A stretch of 64,000 nt of DNA from Cristatella mucedo (Eukaryota > Bryozoa > Phylactolaemata > Cristatellidae). Position numbers and translations under genes: made by a program. Position 1 is the stretch's first letter, and every line of letters starts with the position of its first letter. The notes beneath the pieces are model-generated. The model was not told where the DNA came from, did no database searches, and saw only the letters and a list, made by a program, of their open reading frames with translations. Of the stretch, positions 50,401 through 60,139 are shown one piece after another. The stretch lies in NCBI GenBank assembly GCA_009760855.2, contig WPIO01000003.1, positions 14,612,001 to 14,676,000 of the forward strand, given 5' to 3'.

Positions 50401-52846
50401 CACGAATGCATAGACTAACTTAGACGTGGTATCCTTATCTAAACAAGCCCGAATTTTAGCAATATTATGAAGCTGAAAATAGGCAGATTTGACTGTGGAG
50501 CTGATATGGTCGTCTAACGAGAGGTCGCTTTGGAATATGACACCTAGATTTCGGGCTGATTCGACAGGAGATATGCTGGCAGAGCCAATTTTGAGCGTCA
50601 GCCTTTCCAATTTCTGAATCACACTGGGTTTGCCCATAACTAGTAAGTTAGTTTTGTCATCGTTTAGTAATTGAAAATTTGCTGCCATCCATGTGCGGAT
50701 GTCATCGATGCATGCAGCAAGTGAGTTTAGAGAATTTAAGGTGCTTAAAGGCTGGGAGGGATCAAAGCAAAGGTACAACTGAGTGTCATCCGCATAGAAT
50801 TGAAAGCCTAGATTGTGCTTGGCAATCACATCAGCAAGAGGGAGAGTATAAACCGTGAAAAGAACCGGCCTTGATAACTTATTGGGTAGTCCGAAGGAAA
50901 GGTTTTAGCAAGCACTTTCAAAGCTTTGCCACATGTTGTATGCATAATTTGCTTTAAAAAGTGAGATTTTGAAGCTTATTGGAAAATAAGGACATGGTTG
51001 ATTAAGCAGGCACTAAGGATGTGGCAGTGAAGCTTGCTGACCAATTAATGCCATAGCTGGCAGTCGAGAACAGACAGGTTCGTTGCATTTGAATGGTGGT
51101 TTGCAGCACTGAGTTCCTGAGCATCGAGCCTCCTCAGCAGAAGCTTCTAGGTAAGTGACAGATGGTTTGAGAACAGCTGGACATACATTAGCTAATAATG
51201 TCCTAATTTTTGTAGGGCTTTCATCTGGCAGCTATTTTGTGTACGTCGAGGCAAAGAACTACGTTGGAAAAAGTAATTCCTCGGAGGTGGTCGTGGTCAC
51301 TCTGCTGGATGGACCGCCAGCTGGAAGCTTGAGTTTTAGCACTCCTTGGAGTCTTCCTTTTCATGCTGATGCTGAATACTGTGTCGAGGTCAATTGCTCC
51401 TATGCCGATTCTCAGAGCAGTATGTCAGCCAATAATTGCACCCTGACAAGTGCTAACGTGGCTCAGAGCATTCAGTGTCCTGCAGCTCGTGCCCGATGGT
51501 GCCTGGTCAACTTTCAAGATATAGTGTGTGGAGCTTATGCTGACCTTACAAGAACTACAGGCAAGTCCATCTACTGATGCCCCTGGATAAACGCCTTCTC
51601 AAAACGCTAATGCACTCGCTATTGTATACATCTAGTAGTGATCCACAATCAACTGTTTTAGTCTTTAAGTAAGCATGCAGCCATGAGTATTTAGTTGAAA
51701 TGGACTGTTCTTCAGTCACACGTGTATTTAGATGACACTTGCTTGATAGCAGATTATTAGCTGACCCAATAGGGCAGTGAACTCCTGGTCGAATCACTGA
51801 TACAAGTAGTCAGTGGGGAGACTGCTAGGTTTTGTACGGACTAATATTGCAGCGAACGGTAAAATCACAGTTAATTGAGGATCATATGTTAAATGTAATA
51901 GCTACCTACATGCGACACTCATTTGCTAAGATTTACGGACGGTTAAATAATAACTTGCCTGCAATGACTGGTTGGGTGATAAGCTCTGTTGAGAACACTC
52001 ATCACCTGATGCTTTGGGCTCCTGAAAGCGATCTATGGGACATGTCGTTAGCCCAGATTCATTATTATCTATCACTCGGGTCACCAGTTATCTGACAATA
52101 TGGTTTGTTGGTTGGTTTTCCCTACTCTGTCATCGATTCCTTGACCATTCTAAACCCTGTCAAGCCTATTGCTGGGCATGCTCAAAACAGCATTTTGCGA
52201 GCCCTTGATGTTTGCTAAGATAAGATATGTCACTGTAGTTATGTTGTTAACAGAAGATATTTGGTTCATCCAGTTAATCTTACTTCACAATGGTCTTATA
52301 GTGCTATGAAATAATAGCCTTCAAAATGGCTATGACAGAAGCTATAAAAAGCCTTAGACGCTGCCAAAACTGTCTCATATCACATATTTTCGCTCGTGTT
52401 AAGATAACCAAGGTGGTAATATGCTCTGTCGTTAATAACATTACTAACTCATGTGAATCCATGAGTTTTAAGCATTCTCCGTGGGATATTCAGCAAGAAT
52501 CTTAAGACCCTGTTCGGCTACTTCTAGTACATTTTTATTCGCATAGATGTAGCTCCTTCGTTAGTGCATTTTAGTTAAGGCTGTTTTCACTCCCTCATAG
52601 CAATCTCATAAATTTACAAAAGTTGACTGTCTGTGAGATTAAGTTTCAAGGATTTCCATCATAAGAGGCACATCATTCACTTCAGGCGTTTTCATTCCAG
52701 ATAATTTCGAAACTACTCAGACAACAACAGCATCACCAGACACACTGAGCAAATTCAAAACTATCTTGGTTACCACATCATCTGTAGGCGCCATATGTCT
52801 GTTGGTTGCTATTGCCACGAAAGCTTCGTACTGTCGCCAGTGGTAG
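35058..52846 (+). CDS. Ig/FN3 type I membrane receptor, ten-exon gene model
   Basis: Probable cell-surface adhesion or recognition receptor. Joined exons are 35058-35421, 40807-41094, 41504-41629, 41956-42120, 42278-42367, 44549-44725, 47585-47869, 49330-49494, 51216-51560 and 52686-52846. They total 2166 nt, exactly 722 codons including the stop. Every junction is phase 1, as expected for shuffled extracellular modules. Domains: signal peptide about 1-25, Ig1 26-121, Ig2 122-217, Ig3 218-314, Ig4 315-403, Ig5 404-498, FN3 about 499-590, six-cysteine segment 609-658, helix about 694-713, tail KASYCRQW. Eight donors are GT; the ninth is GC. Many N-x-S/T sequons fit an extracellular protein. 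No kinase or other catalytic domain is visible. Ligand and orthologue are unknown. The model was built by eye from splice sites and frame; an upstream 5' exon is possible. Confidence 0.82.
36600..37242 (+). mobile_element. ATT-tailed LINE remnant, receptor intron 1
   Basis: Plus strand. It has ATRLVCRERCSFPITHF and LHWLPINQRIDF in different frames, then the family tail (TGCATGGAAAGAGATTCG) and (ATT)n at about 37225-37240. Frameshifted and inactive. Confidence 0.72.
37850..38364. mobile_element. hAT-like non-autonomous element, receptor intron 1
   Basis: Left end CAGAGGTCGGCAAAG at 37850 and right end CACCGACCTCTG ending 38364 are imperfect inverted repeats. The right 98 bp (GCCGGATCC...AGGCCGGATT) recur at 39392-39489. 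It encloses a LINE 3' end and shows no transposase. No clean 8-bp target duplication was seen. Confidence 0.42.
38140..38264 (+). mobile_element. LINE 3' end, receptor intron 1
   Basis: Plus strand. AAAGTTCCTAGAAAGAGATTGAGTT followed by ATTATT-type tail; ATT-tailed family. Confidence 0.62.
39109..39390 (+). mobile_element. 3' fragment of the ACAT-tailed LINE family, in receptor intron 1
   Basis: Begins at TACGCAACGACAACTA, the end of the RT frame, and runs to a clear (ATAC)n tail at 39370-39389. This copy shows best that the family ends in tandem ACAT repeats. Confidence 0.78.
39392..39489. mobile_element. Second hAT-like right end
   Basis: GCCGGATCC...GGCCAGAGTTTGCCGACCTCTG is a better match to the complement of the left end at 37850. 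The LINE fragment ending at 39390 abuts it. It may be the true partner of 37850 or a separate truncated copy. Confidence 0.42.
40807..41094 (+). CDS. Receptor exon 2: Ig2
   Basis: A complete Ig domain in one exon. The acceptor is TTTTAG ending at 40806 and the donor is GTAAGT at 41095. Residues 122-217 include Cys146 (VTCQS), Trp159 (ITWYKGG) and Cys199 (SLTCVANN). The exon enters at the second base of a codon and leaves after the first base, so it is symmetrical phase 1-1 and could be skipped without shifting frame. Confidence 0.82.
41504..41629 (+). CDS. Receptor exon 3: first half of Ig3
   Basis: Encodes residues 218-259. The acceptor is TTTTGCAG ending at 41503 and the donor is GTAAGC at 41630. 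It holds the first Ig cysteine (IMLTCSAQGKPLPSISW) and the core tryptophan. The second cysteine is in the next exon, so Ig3 is split by a phase 1 intron. Confidence 0.78.
41745..41915 (+). mobile_element. LINE 3' end, receptor intron 3
   Basis: Plus strand. GAATGCTGACACTGCACATG and CAAGTGCCTAGAACGAGATT are the ATT-tailed family 3' end, lying between exons 3 and 4. Confidence 0.6.
41956..42120 (+). CDS. Receptor exon 4: second half of Ig3
   Basis: Encodes residues 260-314. The acceptor is AATGTAG ending at 41955 and the donor is GTAAGC at 42121. It contains AGIYICTTSNF, the F-strand motif with the second Ig cysteine, and several sequons. It enters and leaves in phase 1. Confidence 0.78.
42278..42367 (+). 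CDS. Receptor exon 5: first half of Ig4
   Basis: Encodes residues 315-344. The acceptor is TTTATAG ending at 42277 and the donor is GTAATA at 42368. It carries the first Ig cysteine in ISLICNVSDP. The tryptophan and second cysteine are in exon 6, so this intron splits the domain between its first cysteine and the tryptophan. The donor is weaker than the others. Confidence 0.72.
42648..42812 (-). mobile_element. tRNA-derived SINE, receptor intron 5
   Basis: Shares GACTGAACAGCCTCTCTTG, AGAAGAGCCTTAGCAGCTGTCA and GGCAATAATGAATAGCC with the family. The B box region is decayed (TACTCGATCGC). Confidence 0.55.
42890..43825 (+). mobile_element. ATT-tailed LINE remnant, receptor intron 5
   Basis: Plus strand. 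The start matches the C-terminal RT region (CTGTGCTGGTTCCCCATCAAG). Near 43620 the sequence encodes LQTFKLKLKAHL, like the family end TFKRNLKTHLF. The 3' tail GCCAAGAAAGAGATTGCGTG follows at about 43775-43800. Diverged and full of stops. Confidence 0.58.
44549..44725 (+). CDS. Receptor exon 6: second half of Ig4
   Basis: Encodes residues 345-403. The acceptor is a pyrimidine-rich TCTCTTTTAG ending at 44548 and the donor is GTAAGA at 44726. It contains the core tryptophan (LYNWTQNG) and the F-strand motif SGAYVCTVYNTAG with the second cysteine. One more cysteine follows in EMCNIS. Confidence 0.78.
45145..45297 (-). mobile_element. tRNA-derived SINE, receptor intron 6
   Basis: Body AAAGGCTATCACCACCACTTGCAGTGGGC and a decayed B box (GGACTCTAATCC on the + strand), then GTCGTGAAGAGCAAG. 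Confidence 0.6.
45412..45587 (-). mobile_element. tRNA-derived SINE, receptor intron 6
   Basis: Close to the copy at 4790-4966: AGCTGATTCAACAGTCTCTTTTGTATAGCGACAG opens it and GGAGTCGAACCC is the B box complement. About 115 bp separate it from the previous SINE. Confidence 0.66.
46615..46712 (+). mobile_element. LINE 3' end, receptor intron 6
   Basis: Plus strand. TAAAGCATCTAAATAGAAATTAAG and a mixed ATT/ATC tail; a diverged member of the ATT-tailed family. Confidence 0.45.
47585..47869 (+). CDS. Receptor exon 7: Ig5
   Basis: A complete I-set-like Ig domain in one exon. The acceptor is TTTTTTGTAG ending at 47584 and the donor is GTGAGT at 47870. Residues 404-498 include Cys427 (ITLACSAYGNP), Trp439 (TITWTKN) and Cys480 (YGTYICFANSQYG). 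Symmetrical phase 1. Confidence 0.82.
48355..48830 (-). mobile_element. ATT-tailed LINE 3' remnant, receptor intron 7
   Basis: Minus strand. Matches the 3' part of the 49695-50870 element, including the AGCATGCACAATATC spacer region and the end of the RT frame (GGAGCATACGAACAAAAGG on the + strand). No open frame remains. Confidence 0.68.
49330..49494 (+). CDS. Receptor exon 8: first half of FN3 domain
   Basis: Encodes residues 499-553. The acceptor is TTAATGCAG ending at 49329 and the donor is GTATGT at 49495. The sequence PPLPPSNVSEV followed by MVLSWVASYNGG is the classic proline start and B-strand tryptophan of a fibronectin type III domain; FQVYVN fits the C strand. Confidence 0.76.
49695..50870 (-). 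mobile_element. CR1/L2-like LINE with ATT tail, in receptor intron 8
   Basis: Minus-strand frame 49933-50829 encodes the C-terminal half of a reverse transcriptase: FYADDTQLYLCF, LLNDDKTNLLVMG, ARNLGVIFQSD, LDFCNSLLTGLP and APKAWNSLP. The 3' end lies at the left and shows the family tail (AAAGCGCCTAGAAAGAGATT on the minus strand) with ATT repeats at about 49700-49712. It is 5'-truncated within the palm. It is one of the best-preserved members of its family here. Confidence 0.85.
51216..51560 (+). CDS. Receptor exon 9: end of FN3 and six-cysteine segment, GC donor
   Basis: Encodes residues 554-668. The acceptor is TTTTTGTAG ending at 51215. GSYFVYVEAKNYVGKSN is the F/G-strand part of the FN3 domain. 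After GPPAG comes a region with cysteines at about 609, 614, 628, 641, 649 and 658 that matches no family I recognise. The exon most likely ends at CAG/GCAAGT (51560/51561), a classic GC-AG donor that keeps phase 1. If it is not spliced, the frame runs five more codons to a TGA at 51575-51577, giving a soluble 673-residue protein. Confidence 0.72.
52686..52846 (+). CDS. Receptor exon 10: TM exon 1 with short tail
   Basis: Entering in phase 1 after TTCAG at 52685, it encodes residues 669-721: a Thr-rich stalk, a helix (ILVTTSSVGAICLLVAIAT) and KASYCRQW, then TAG at 52844-52846. A second acceptor at 52700 (CATTCCAG) is in the same frame 15 nt downstream. The inverted copy at 19242-19423 has CAG where this copy has TAG and continues for 13 more residues, so this stop looks derived. 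Confidence 0.72.
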
Positions 52847-54130
52847 AGAAAGAACAGAGATCAAGCTGCAGCTGCCCAAGGATAAGTGTGGATAGATTAG
52901 CCCAAGGAGTAGCAATACGATAGGAAAACGATAGGAATTACCAATCAGCAAACAAAAGCTGCTGTCGACATTATGAATCGGCATGCAACCATGAAGGTCC
53001 AGGCAGGAAAGTAATGCTAGAAAATTGCATTTGAAAAACGTTGCCAGCCAAACTATCAGTTGTTGCTATCTACGATATTATTCTCATTTCTGAAAGAATT
53101 TTGACGATTAAGATTTTAGATTTTATTTAACTTGATCGTCCTTTCTTATACAGTTTTTAAGTTCTGAAGTGATTTGTTCTGTCCTTAGATTGGGACATAA
53201 TCATATTTAATATGTAATGCTAATTCACGAGAATAGTCTCACCTCCCTGCAGCTGCTTAAGATTCTTTACAATGTCTTCATATTGCCTTTCCTGATTGCT
53301 GAAGATGGTGTGCCCTCTGATCAAAAACCATGCTTAAGAAGCATAGGGGTCACTTAAGAAATGCCTACCATCAATTCCCGTAGGGTTTAATACACTTACA
53401 AATATGGCCAGAATAAGTTTAATACCTGGTGCTACCAGCCATTAACCTTTGCGGCTCCGACTCTCAAAGGCTGTCCTAGCGCCTATTTATTTATCGCCTT
53501 GGTTCTGGGTTTTGGCACTCTTTCCCCTGCGTTGCAGTAACTCCAACCTTCCTAATGGAGTCTCATTGAACTACTTGCGCCTTGATCAACATTACTTTAG
53601 AATCTAGTGAGCGACTCTGGTGCTTTACTCTGGCATTGCTTCAGCAAGCTGTGATAAGTGTTTGTATTGTTATCAGAACATCTGACGAGCTTAATGAACT
53701 CGAACTTGCAATTATTTAAGGTCTTATTATTATGGTCAATATTTTATAGCTAGATTTATTGCAAGGCAACTCGATTCAGTTGGTATATGCGGTCATCATA
53801 AGCTATTCCATTTTTGACCTTTTGTGACCTAAGGTGAAAACGTGAGATGTTGATGATACGAGTATCTTTACAACCAGACGAATATGCTGCATTAAGATGT
53901 GTCTTAGCAATTTTAAATTTCTTATGGAGGAACTCTACATTCATTTGTAATTTAATTTCTACTCCCTTATGGAGCTAGGTGGTGAAGAAACTAATTGCTC
54001 TAACAATGGCTTGGAGTTGAAGCCCATTTTTGTACATACAATTGGCACACTATTCGGCATGTTCATCAGTAGTTAACAAACTCCTTTTGTCTTTCAAGCA
54101 CACTGTTATTGTTATATGCTATTTTAGTGC

Positions 54131-54475
54131 AGTAATAATAACGGCACACTTGATACCTTTCCCTCAGAGAACTTAATCTCTTTCTCGGTGCTTTACATTT
54201 GCTACAACACGAAACAACATGAACATGAAACATGAAACACGAAACAACATGAAACACGACCGAATGGTTAGTGATAGCATGCTCGATAAACAACGAGAAT
54301 AACATGGAAAATGTGGTTAGTGGCAGCATGCACAACGTCAGCATAAGCACATAAAGGATGAATCACAGGGATTCACTAAATGCTGTCATAAATAGATACG
54401 TTTTTAATTTTTTTTTAATGTGGTCAAGTCAGGGAATATCGTGAGGCTTGTCAGGAGTGAGTTAGATCACTCAGC
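54131..54475 (-). mobile_element. ATT-tailed LINE 3' remnant between TM exons 1 and 2
   Basis: Minus strand, beginning GTAATAATAACGGCACACTTG and matching the family 3' UTR. It contains a local expansion of ACATGAAACACGAAAC-type repeats at 54210-54258. Confidence 0.68.
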
Positions 54476-56611
54476 CTATCACTGAGCAAAAACTCTATCC
54501 AACTTTGCAAACTGGTGATCTTATACTCCTTGTACCAGACCTTAGATTAAACAGCAGGGAACTTACTTTTTGGCATCATCAGAATTATCAATGTTTAGAT
54601 TGAATATTTAATGAAATATTAGGATTAATTGGCCATTAGGTTTAAACTTTGAAAAACTGTAAACTGGATGTTCATCAACATTGTTAAAGTAAATGTACAA
54701 AACATAGCTGTTATCTTGAATTTAATTCACGAGTCGTCATCCATAGTATTTTTTTAGGCCCCTATCTAGCAGAACGAATATTAATCGTTTAGGTTAGAAC
54801 CACTAAGGACGGGTTTAGCAATCAAGGGGCGACTGTCCGAAAATTTTGTGGACTGGTTTCAATAGATCATCAGCAGCTGGGTGCAAGCCAGCTAGCTCTG
54901 CATAAACCATTTAAGCTGTTTAGTCCTTAAGTGGCCAGGTCCTTTTAAGACCTCAAGTAAAGCCCAACTATGCAATTCCATTGATAGAATCTTGTAGCTG
55001 CACAGCTAAGTAGGGATTGTGGAAGATCGTGTGATCTCTGTGGAATTTCTTTAACTTACTCTCCTCAAGATCCACATATCCATAGTGCATACAAGGACTT
55101 CATTCATATTTCTAGAGTTTTTTATATAGTCAGCAGTCAGAAACCTACTGAAATGCTCTCCTTTTTAAATAGCAAACTATGTTTGGCAGTTTGCATCGTA
55201 TATTTATTATCATGTGGGATATTCTTATTCTCACCAACGACTTATCTCAACCCAGTCGGAACCTTGTGACATTTTATGTTTATAGACATCTGTACTTTTT
55301 ATTTTTAAAGCTTCAACAAAGTTCACGAAATTCTTAATTGTGGCCTTACCGCCCTTTTTTACATTGTTTCAAATTCTTTTAAATTAAAACGTTCATGTGC
55401 ACTGGCTGGCAGCAAAGCTCCGTTGGCATAGGGATCGAAGTGTGCAATTTGTCTCCTGTGGGTAGGCATCCAAGATCTCGCTGATTTGCTTATGAATTGC
55501 TTATAGATACATTTTTTAACTGTTATGACCCAGTCAGGTTGACGTTTTGATACTATCCTTACCCGATTGTACCCTTGATTATCCTGGACCAAAGGCCGAA
55601 AAGAAATCTCTTCCAGTAAAGTAGCACCAAGCTTGGTATAAGTAATCATGACTTAGTGCACTTTCTATGCTGACCCTGGCAGAGCAGCAATGCTGGCACT
55701 GCACGGCATGTGAATAATTATGTTAGGTACTTCATTACAGCTAATCTCAACAGTGTATTAAGAGATCATTTAGATAACTTGGGGCATAGAGCTCGGTTGC
55801 AGCATCTGCCTCGTCCTAACGGTTTGGTGAGGCTGGTGCAAATTATTACGTCTGACTTTTGGTGTACGTCTCACTCAGAATTGTCTGTATTTTAACGGAG
55901 GATACCAGACTGTGCTAACCGTAGCGGATATTACTCTTTTGCCTGTCTTAGCTCATTGTTTTCTGGAAACGCCAAACTGGATCCATTGTGCTATGTCGTT
56001 TTTACTTTTCGTGACCATTAATTTCCTGTGTTTTTGAGCATGGTCTCTCTGGAAGCTTACTTGCAAGTTGCAAGGAATGCTGATCCCAATGTTAAAGTCT
56101 GTGTTACTGCTGCTTGCCTCGGATGCTGACCGTTCTAGCACTAACGATGCCACTTCCACTGTGTTGCGTTCTGTGTAACCACATTGTCTACTCTAGTTAA
56201 AAACATAGATATATGCTTTAACACAAGAATTACGCTTGCCCCTGCTTCCTCGCCCACCTCAAGAAAGCACGAAGTCCATTTGTGAGACTTGATGTTAAGA
56301 AAAGCTCTGCAACTGGCTCTAAAACTCTTCAGCACCACAATTTCTCTTGCTGAGCTGATGGATGCATTTATTCTGGTCTTAAAGAGTTGTCTTATTAGCT
56401 GTAGAAACTAGTCGGTCTGAGCAGCAATGGTGACGGAATGGTGATCGAAGCATCCAAGTCTTATTCATTCAGAGCTCTATTGTCCATACCTACATTTGAA
56501 CCAGCTGCCGTGGGGTAGTGCCATGTGTTATATCTTTGTGAAGGCTGTGTCCAGGGCTCGGTGCTATTCGTTTCTGACGGCCGGTGGAAATGATAGGTAC
56601 TGAATTTTCAG

Positions 56612-56801
56612 GTGCACAAGAAAACCAGCTGCAACTGTCCCGAGATAATGTCATCATCATAGCATGTGTCGTTGTTGGGTCAGTATTGCTCATCGTAATT
56701 GCGATCGCAGCAGTTTGCTATCGCAGACATATTAGACATCGTGGTCTTAAGAATACTCCAGCGGGCTCATTGATAACAAACTCGCACGAATTTTCACAAA
56801 G
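56612..56801 (+). CDS. TM exon 2 (block C), possible alternative last module of the receptor
   Basis: An intact exon between GAATTTTCAG (ending 56611) and AAAG/GTAAGG (GT at 56802). It enters in phase 1, so it could be joined to receptor exon 9, and leaves in phase 2. It encodes a juxtamembrane segment, the helix core DNVIIIACVVVGSVLLIVI and a basic cytoplasmic start (RRHIRHRG), then SLITNSHEFSQ. It is 190 nt long and open. No matching downstream exon was found on the + strand before the window ends, so its use is inferred from frame and conservation. Confidence 0.6.
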
Positions 56802-57468
56802 GTAAGGTGCCACTGTGGGCTTCCCATCTCCGTGGTTGCGTCCTATTACTGTGGACTCTCTATGTGCTTGCATGACCAAGACTCTTGCACATCCCAGATG
56901 TGAGTTACTCACTTTCGCTGTTGTTAGTCGACTCACAGAAATGCATGCATAAAGAAACGTGTGACTCAACTCCAAGATGCCTAATGCAATCTTCGGTGTT
57001 ATTGCATTATGCTGCTTGTCTCGTGAAATTTGATGGAATGCTAACTCTCCGAACTCTAGTTACAGTTCTTAATTCATGCAAGATATGCCTACACGCAGCA
57101 AATAACAGCAGTTTTGTGTTTTGATAAACTTCGAAAAATCTCAGCATGCCTAGTACTACGTTCACTGATCTACATGCGAACTAATGGTCCCTTTCTGTAT
57201 ATCGGCAGCACGATAAAATTTGTCGCTTCGTGAGAAAATGTTATGTGATTTCCACAGTCTAAAATTTGCCGGACAAAATCCTCTGTCGCCAAGAGGTTTT
57301 CACTGACGGAATGGAACAGCTAATTAATCGGCTGTAGACGACTTAAAACCACAAGGAGGCTGACACTGGTGCAGTAGTTCATCGCGAAATCGAAGAGCCA
57401 AGCATTGGTGGACGTTGTTGGTCAGAAAAGGCGCTGTATCGATCGAAAGCTATCGCAGCTACGCATGG

Positions 57469-57470
<2 letters not shown>

Positions 57471-57516
<46 letters not shown>

Positions 57517-57546
57517 GTATGTACATATGTATGTATGTATGTATGT
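57471..57546. repeat. (TA)n(GTAT)n microsatellite
   Basis: TA repeats grading into GTAT repeats, in block C. Confidence 0.93.
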
Positions 57547-58839
57547 GCCAGCCAAAAAGATCTTCGAACCCTTCGTTTCAGAGATGTAGCTAGATAGAAC
57601 CATATAAATCGCGAAAGCTAGCACATAGAAACACAAAACAAACACACATAAAACTTAGCTTAAACATGTTCCTCGGATTCGACTTGAATCTCTCACGCAC
57701 CAGCGGATGAACGTACGCGTGAATTACTCTAGACATCGGAAACTGCGGCCCCTGGCAATATTTTAGTCCTTATCGAGAGCTGGGCTGTAAGTCTCTGGTT
57801 CTGGCTCCTTAGACTGGGAGTTGATGTGACTCCTCCACTAGTTTCAGCGGTCGCTAATTTTGTTCCCGGAGACTACAAGAAGCATTTATTTCCTTTGCAG
57901 CACCAAGGAATATAATCGGGGTCTCAAAGCTGATCAAATCAAGCTGATATCCAAGCCACTTTCTCACAGTGCATACACCTAAAAAATGCTTCGACATTCT
58001 TTATTTTCAAAGGTTGCTTTCGCAGTACTGTGAAAAATACAGTTATGTGAATGTTAAAGCTGCTCTGGTGGCAACTCTGAAAAGTATGACTAGAAGAGCT
58101 AAACGTCTTGCCATGCACGGTAGTTAACGGACCAGACACCGCTACCTGCTGCAGTCATCAGACTTGTCCATAGCAACGTTGACGCCTTTATTCTCATACA
58201 GCGAAGAGTGAGGAGTTGCACTTGTGCTCCAAAATGGCTGGCTTACCATCTGCAAGAAAATGATCACCGGAATGATGTGTGCCGCCGATAAGGTATTCAG
58301 CCACTAACAATAGAAATAGAATTAGTTGCCTCCTCGACTACCGATAATACGACGTCGATATTGTTTACTTACTAAGCACTACGGGGTACGGACATTTCCC
58401 CGGACATTTCCTCCCTAGGGTAGGACATTGCCCCCCCCCTCGTTTATATGGTTTAGAGTTTAGTGTTTAGGGCGGGCTACGCCTCCGCCGCCTAAATCCA
58501 CCCTGGCTCGTACTCCGCTGTTTAATTAGTGCCTCTTAGGGCGTAACGAGATCTCGAGATCGAGTTATACTCAGTCCGCCTCTGAGGCTTCGCGCTCATT
58601 GGCAGGAACGTGTGGCGCGCCGGAGCGCTCGCCCACTTTGATGGGTACGAGCACATGCCTAGCGGCATCGAGCGGGACCGAACTCCCTCGGGATCGAACT
58701 GTATAGCTCGCCGCTACCCCCACCGCTGCAACCGCCGCCGCTCGCTCTATTAGCAGCCATCCTTCCAATCCACCCATTCTTCTAATTATACTGAGTCTAT
58801 TTTATTTTAATGAAAAGTTAACTTCACTTGATCATGCAT

Positions 58840-59052
58840 CAATACCTCGTAGAAACCTCAAATCCTTTGGAGACCATGCATGTAGGTCGTATGCTCCCAA
58901 AGCCTGGAACTCACTCCGGACTTGGGTGTGAACATCGCCTGACTTGACCACATTTAAAAATAACTTACCTATTTAGGATAGCATTTAGTGGGTCCCCGTG
59001 ATTCGTCCTTCGTGTGCTTATGGATGCTGACACTGTGCATGCTGCCACTAAC
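58840..59052 (+). mobile_element. LINE fragment in block C, ending in a microsatellite
   Basis: Plus strand. CTCAAATCCTTTGGAGACC and GCTCCCAAAGCCTGGAACTC match the reverse complement of 50030-50090, the end of the family RT frame. It is absent from block A at the matching site and stops where the TA repeat begins. Confidence 0.65.
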
Positions 59053-59234
<182 letters not shown>

Positions 59235-60139
59235 TGTAGTCTTAGTTTTACATTAATCAACTCCGGGGGAAAGGTCCTAACCCGAGGGGACGAAATGTCC
59301 TAGGGAATATCCTTGGGTCCACCAGGGGAAATTTCCGGCTGGGAAACTTCCGGGGTCGAAATGTTCCACAACCAACCCTAGACTACGTCATGCGTCATAG
59401 ATAATTTTGAGAGACGAGGATTGTTGTTATTATCCTGTCAATTTCAAAAGACTTTCAATACCCGACGCAGGAAACGAAAGCAGGAAACATTTCCTTCTCC
59501 CGGTAACACAATATATACATTTAAAGCTCGCACAACAATGCCTTCTTTGAAGAATGACTGATTATTTACTCATGTGGTTCTGAGATTGCAACGTAAGACG
59601 AAACTACGGTGACGTAACTGTTATGCAGAACAACCAGGGTACACAGCATTTGGTGCCCGGTTCTGATAGCCGTTCAGACGCGGGCCTGCGACAGGGTCAT
59701 TAATCCCAAGCTATAGAATTCGGGTGGCTTCTCTTTTTAAGCCTTCTATGGATGTATACTATTGTCACGGCAATTTAAAGTACTTTTTTACTTTGGCCGG
59801 GCCATCATAATACTAAGCTTCTAGAAACTGCTTCACAACATTTTCCAGTTCGGCGGATCACAGTTGCTTCCTTAAACGCAGCAATTCGATTGGGGTACCC
59901 TAACTGAAGTATGCTATATCTACAACCGAAGTGGTATCCGTTGAATTCGTCGAACACAAGTAATGACCGAGGCCTAAAGAGTAGTTTAGAACGAATAATA
60001 GCTTCAGACGAACTAAACGACATTCGAATAAACGCCAGCCCATTCGACAGCCCTGCGGTTGCTTTAAACAGTGAATGCACTCGTGCGTGTAATGGCATAC
60101 ATGAAATAAGCAGTGATACAGTTAACGATAATATATGCC

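Noticed and set aside
49933..50829. A cellular gene inside receptor intron 8
   Set aside because: YADD and NDDKT motifs and the ATT tail show it is a LINE reverse transcriptase fragment.
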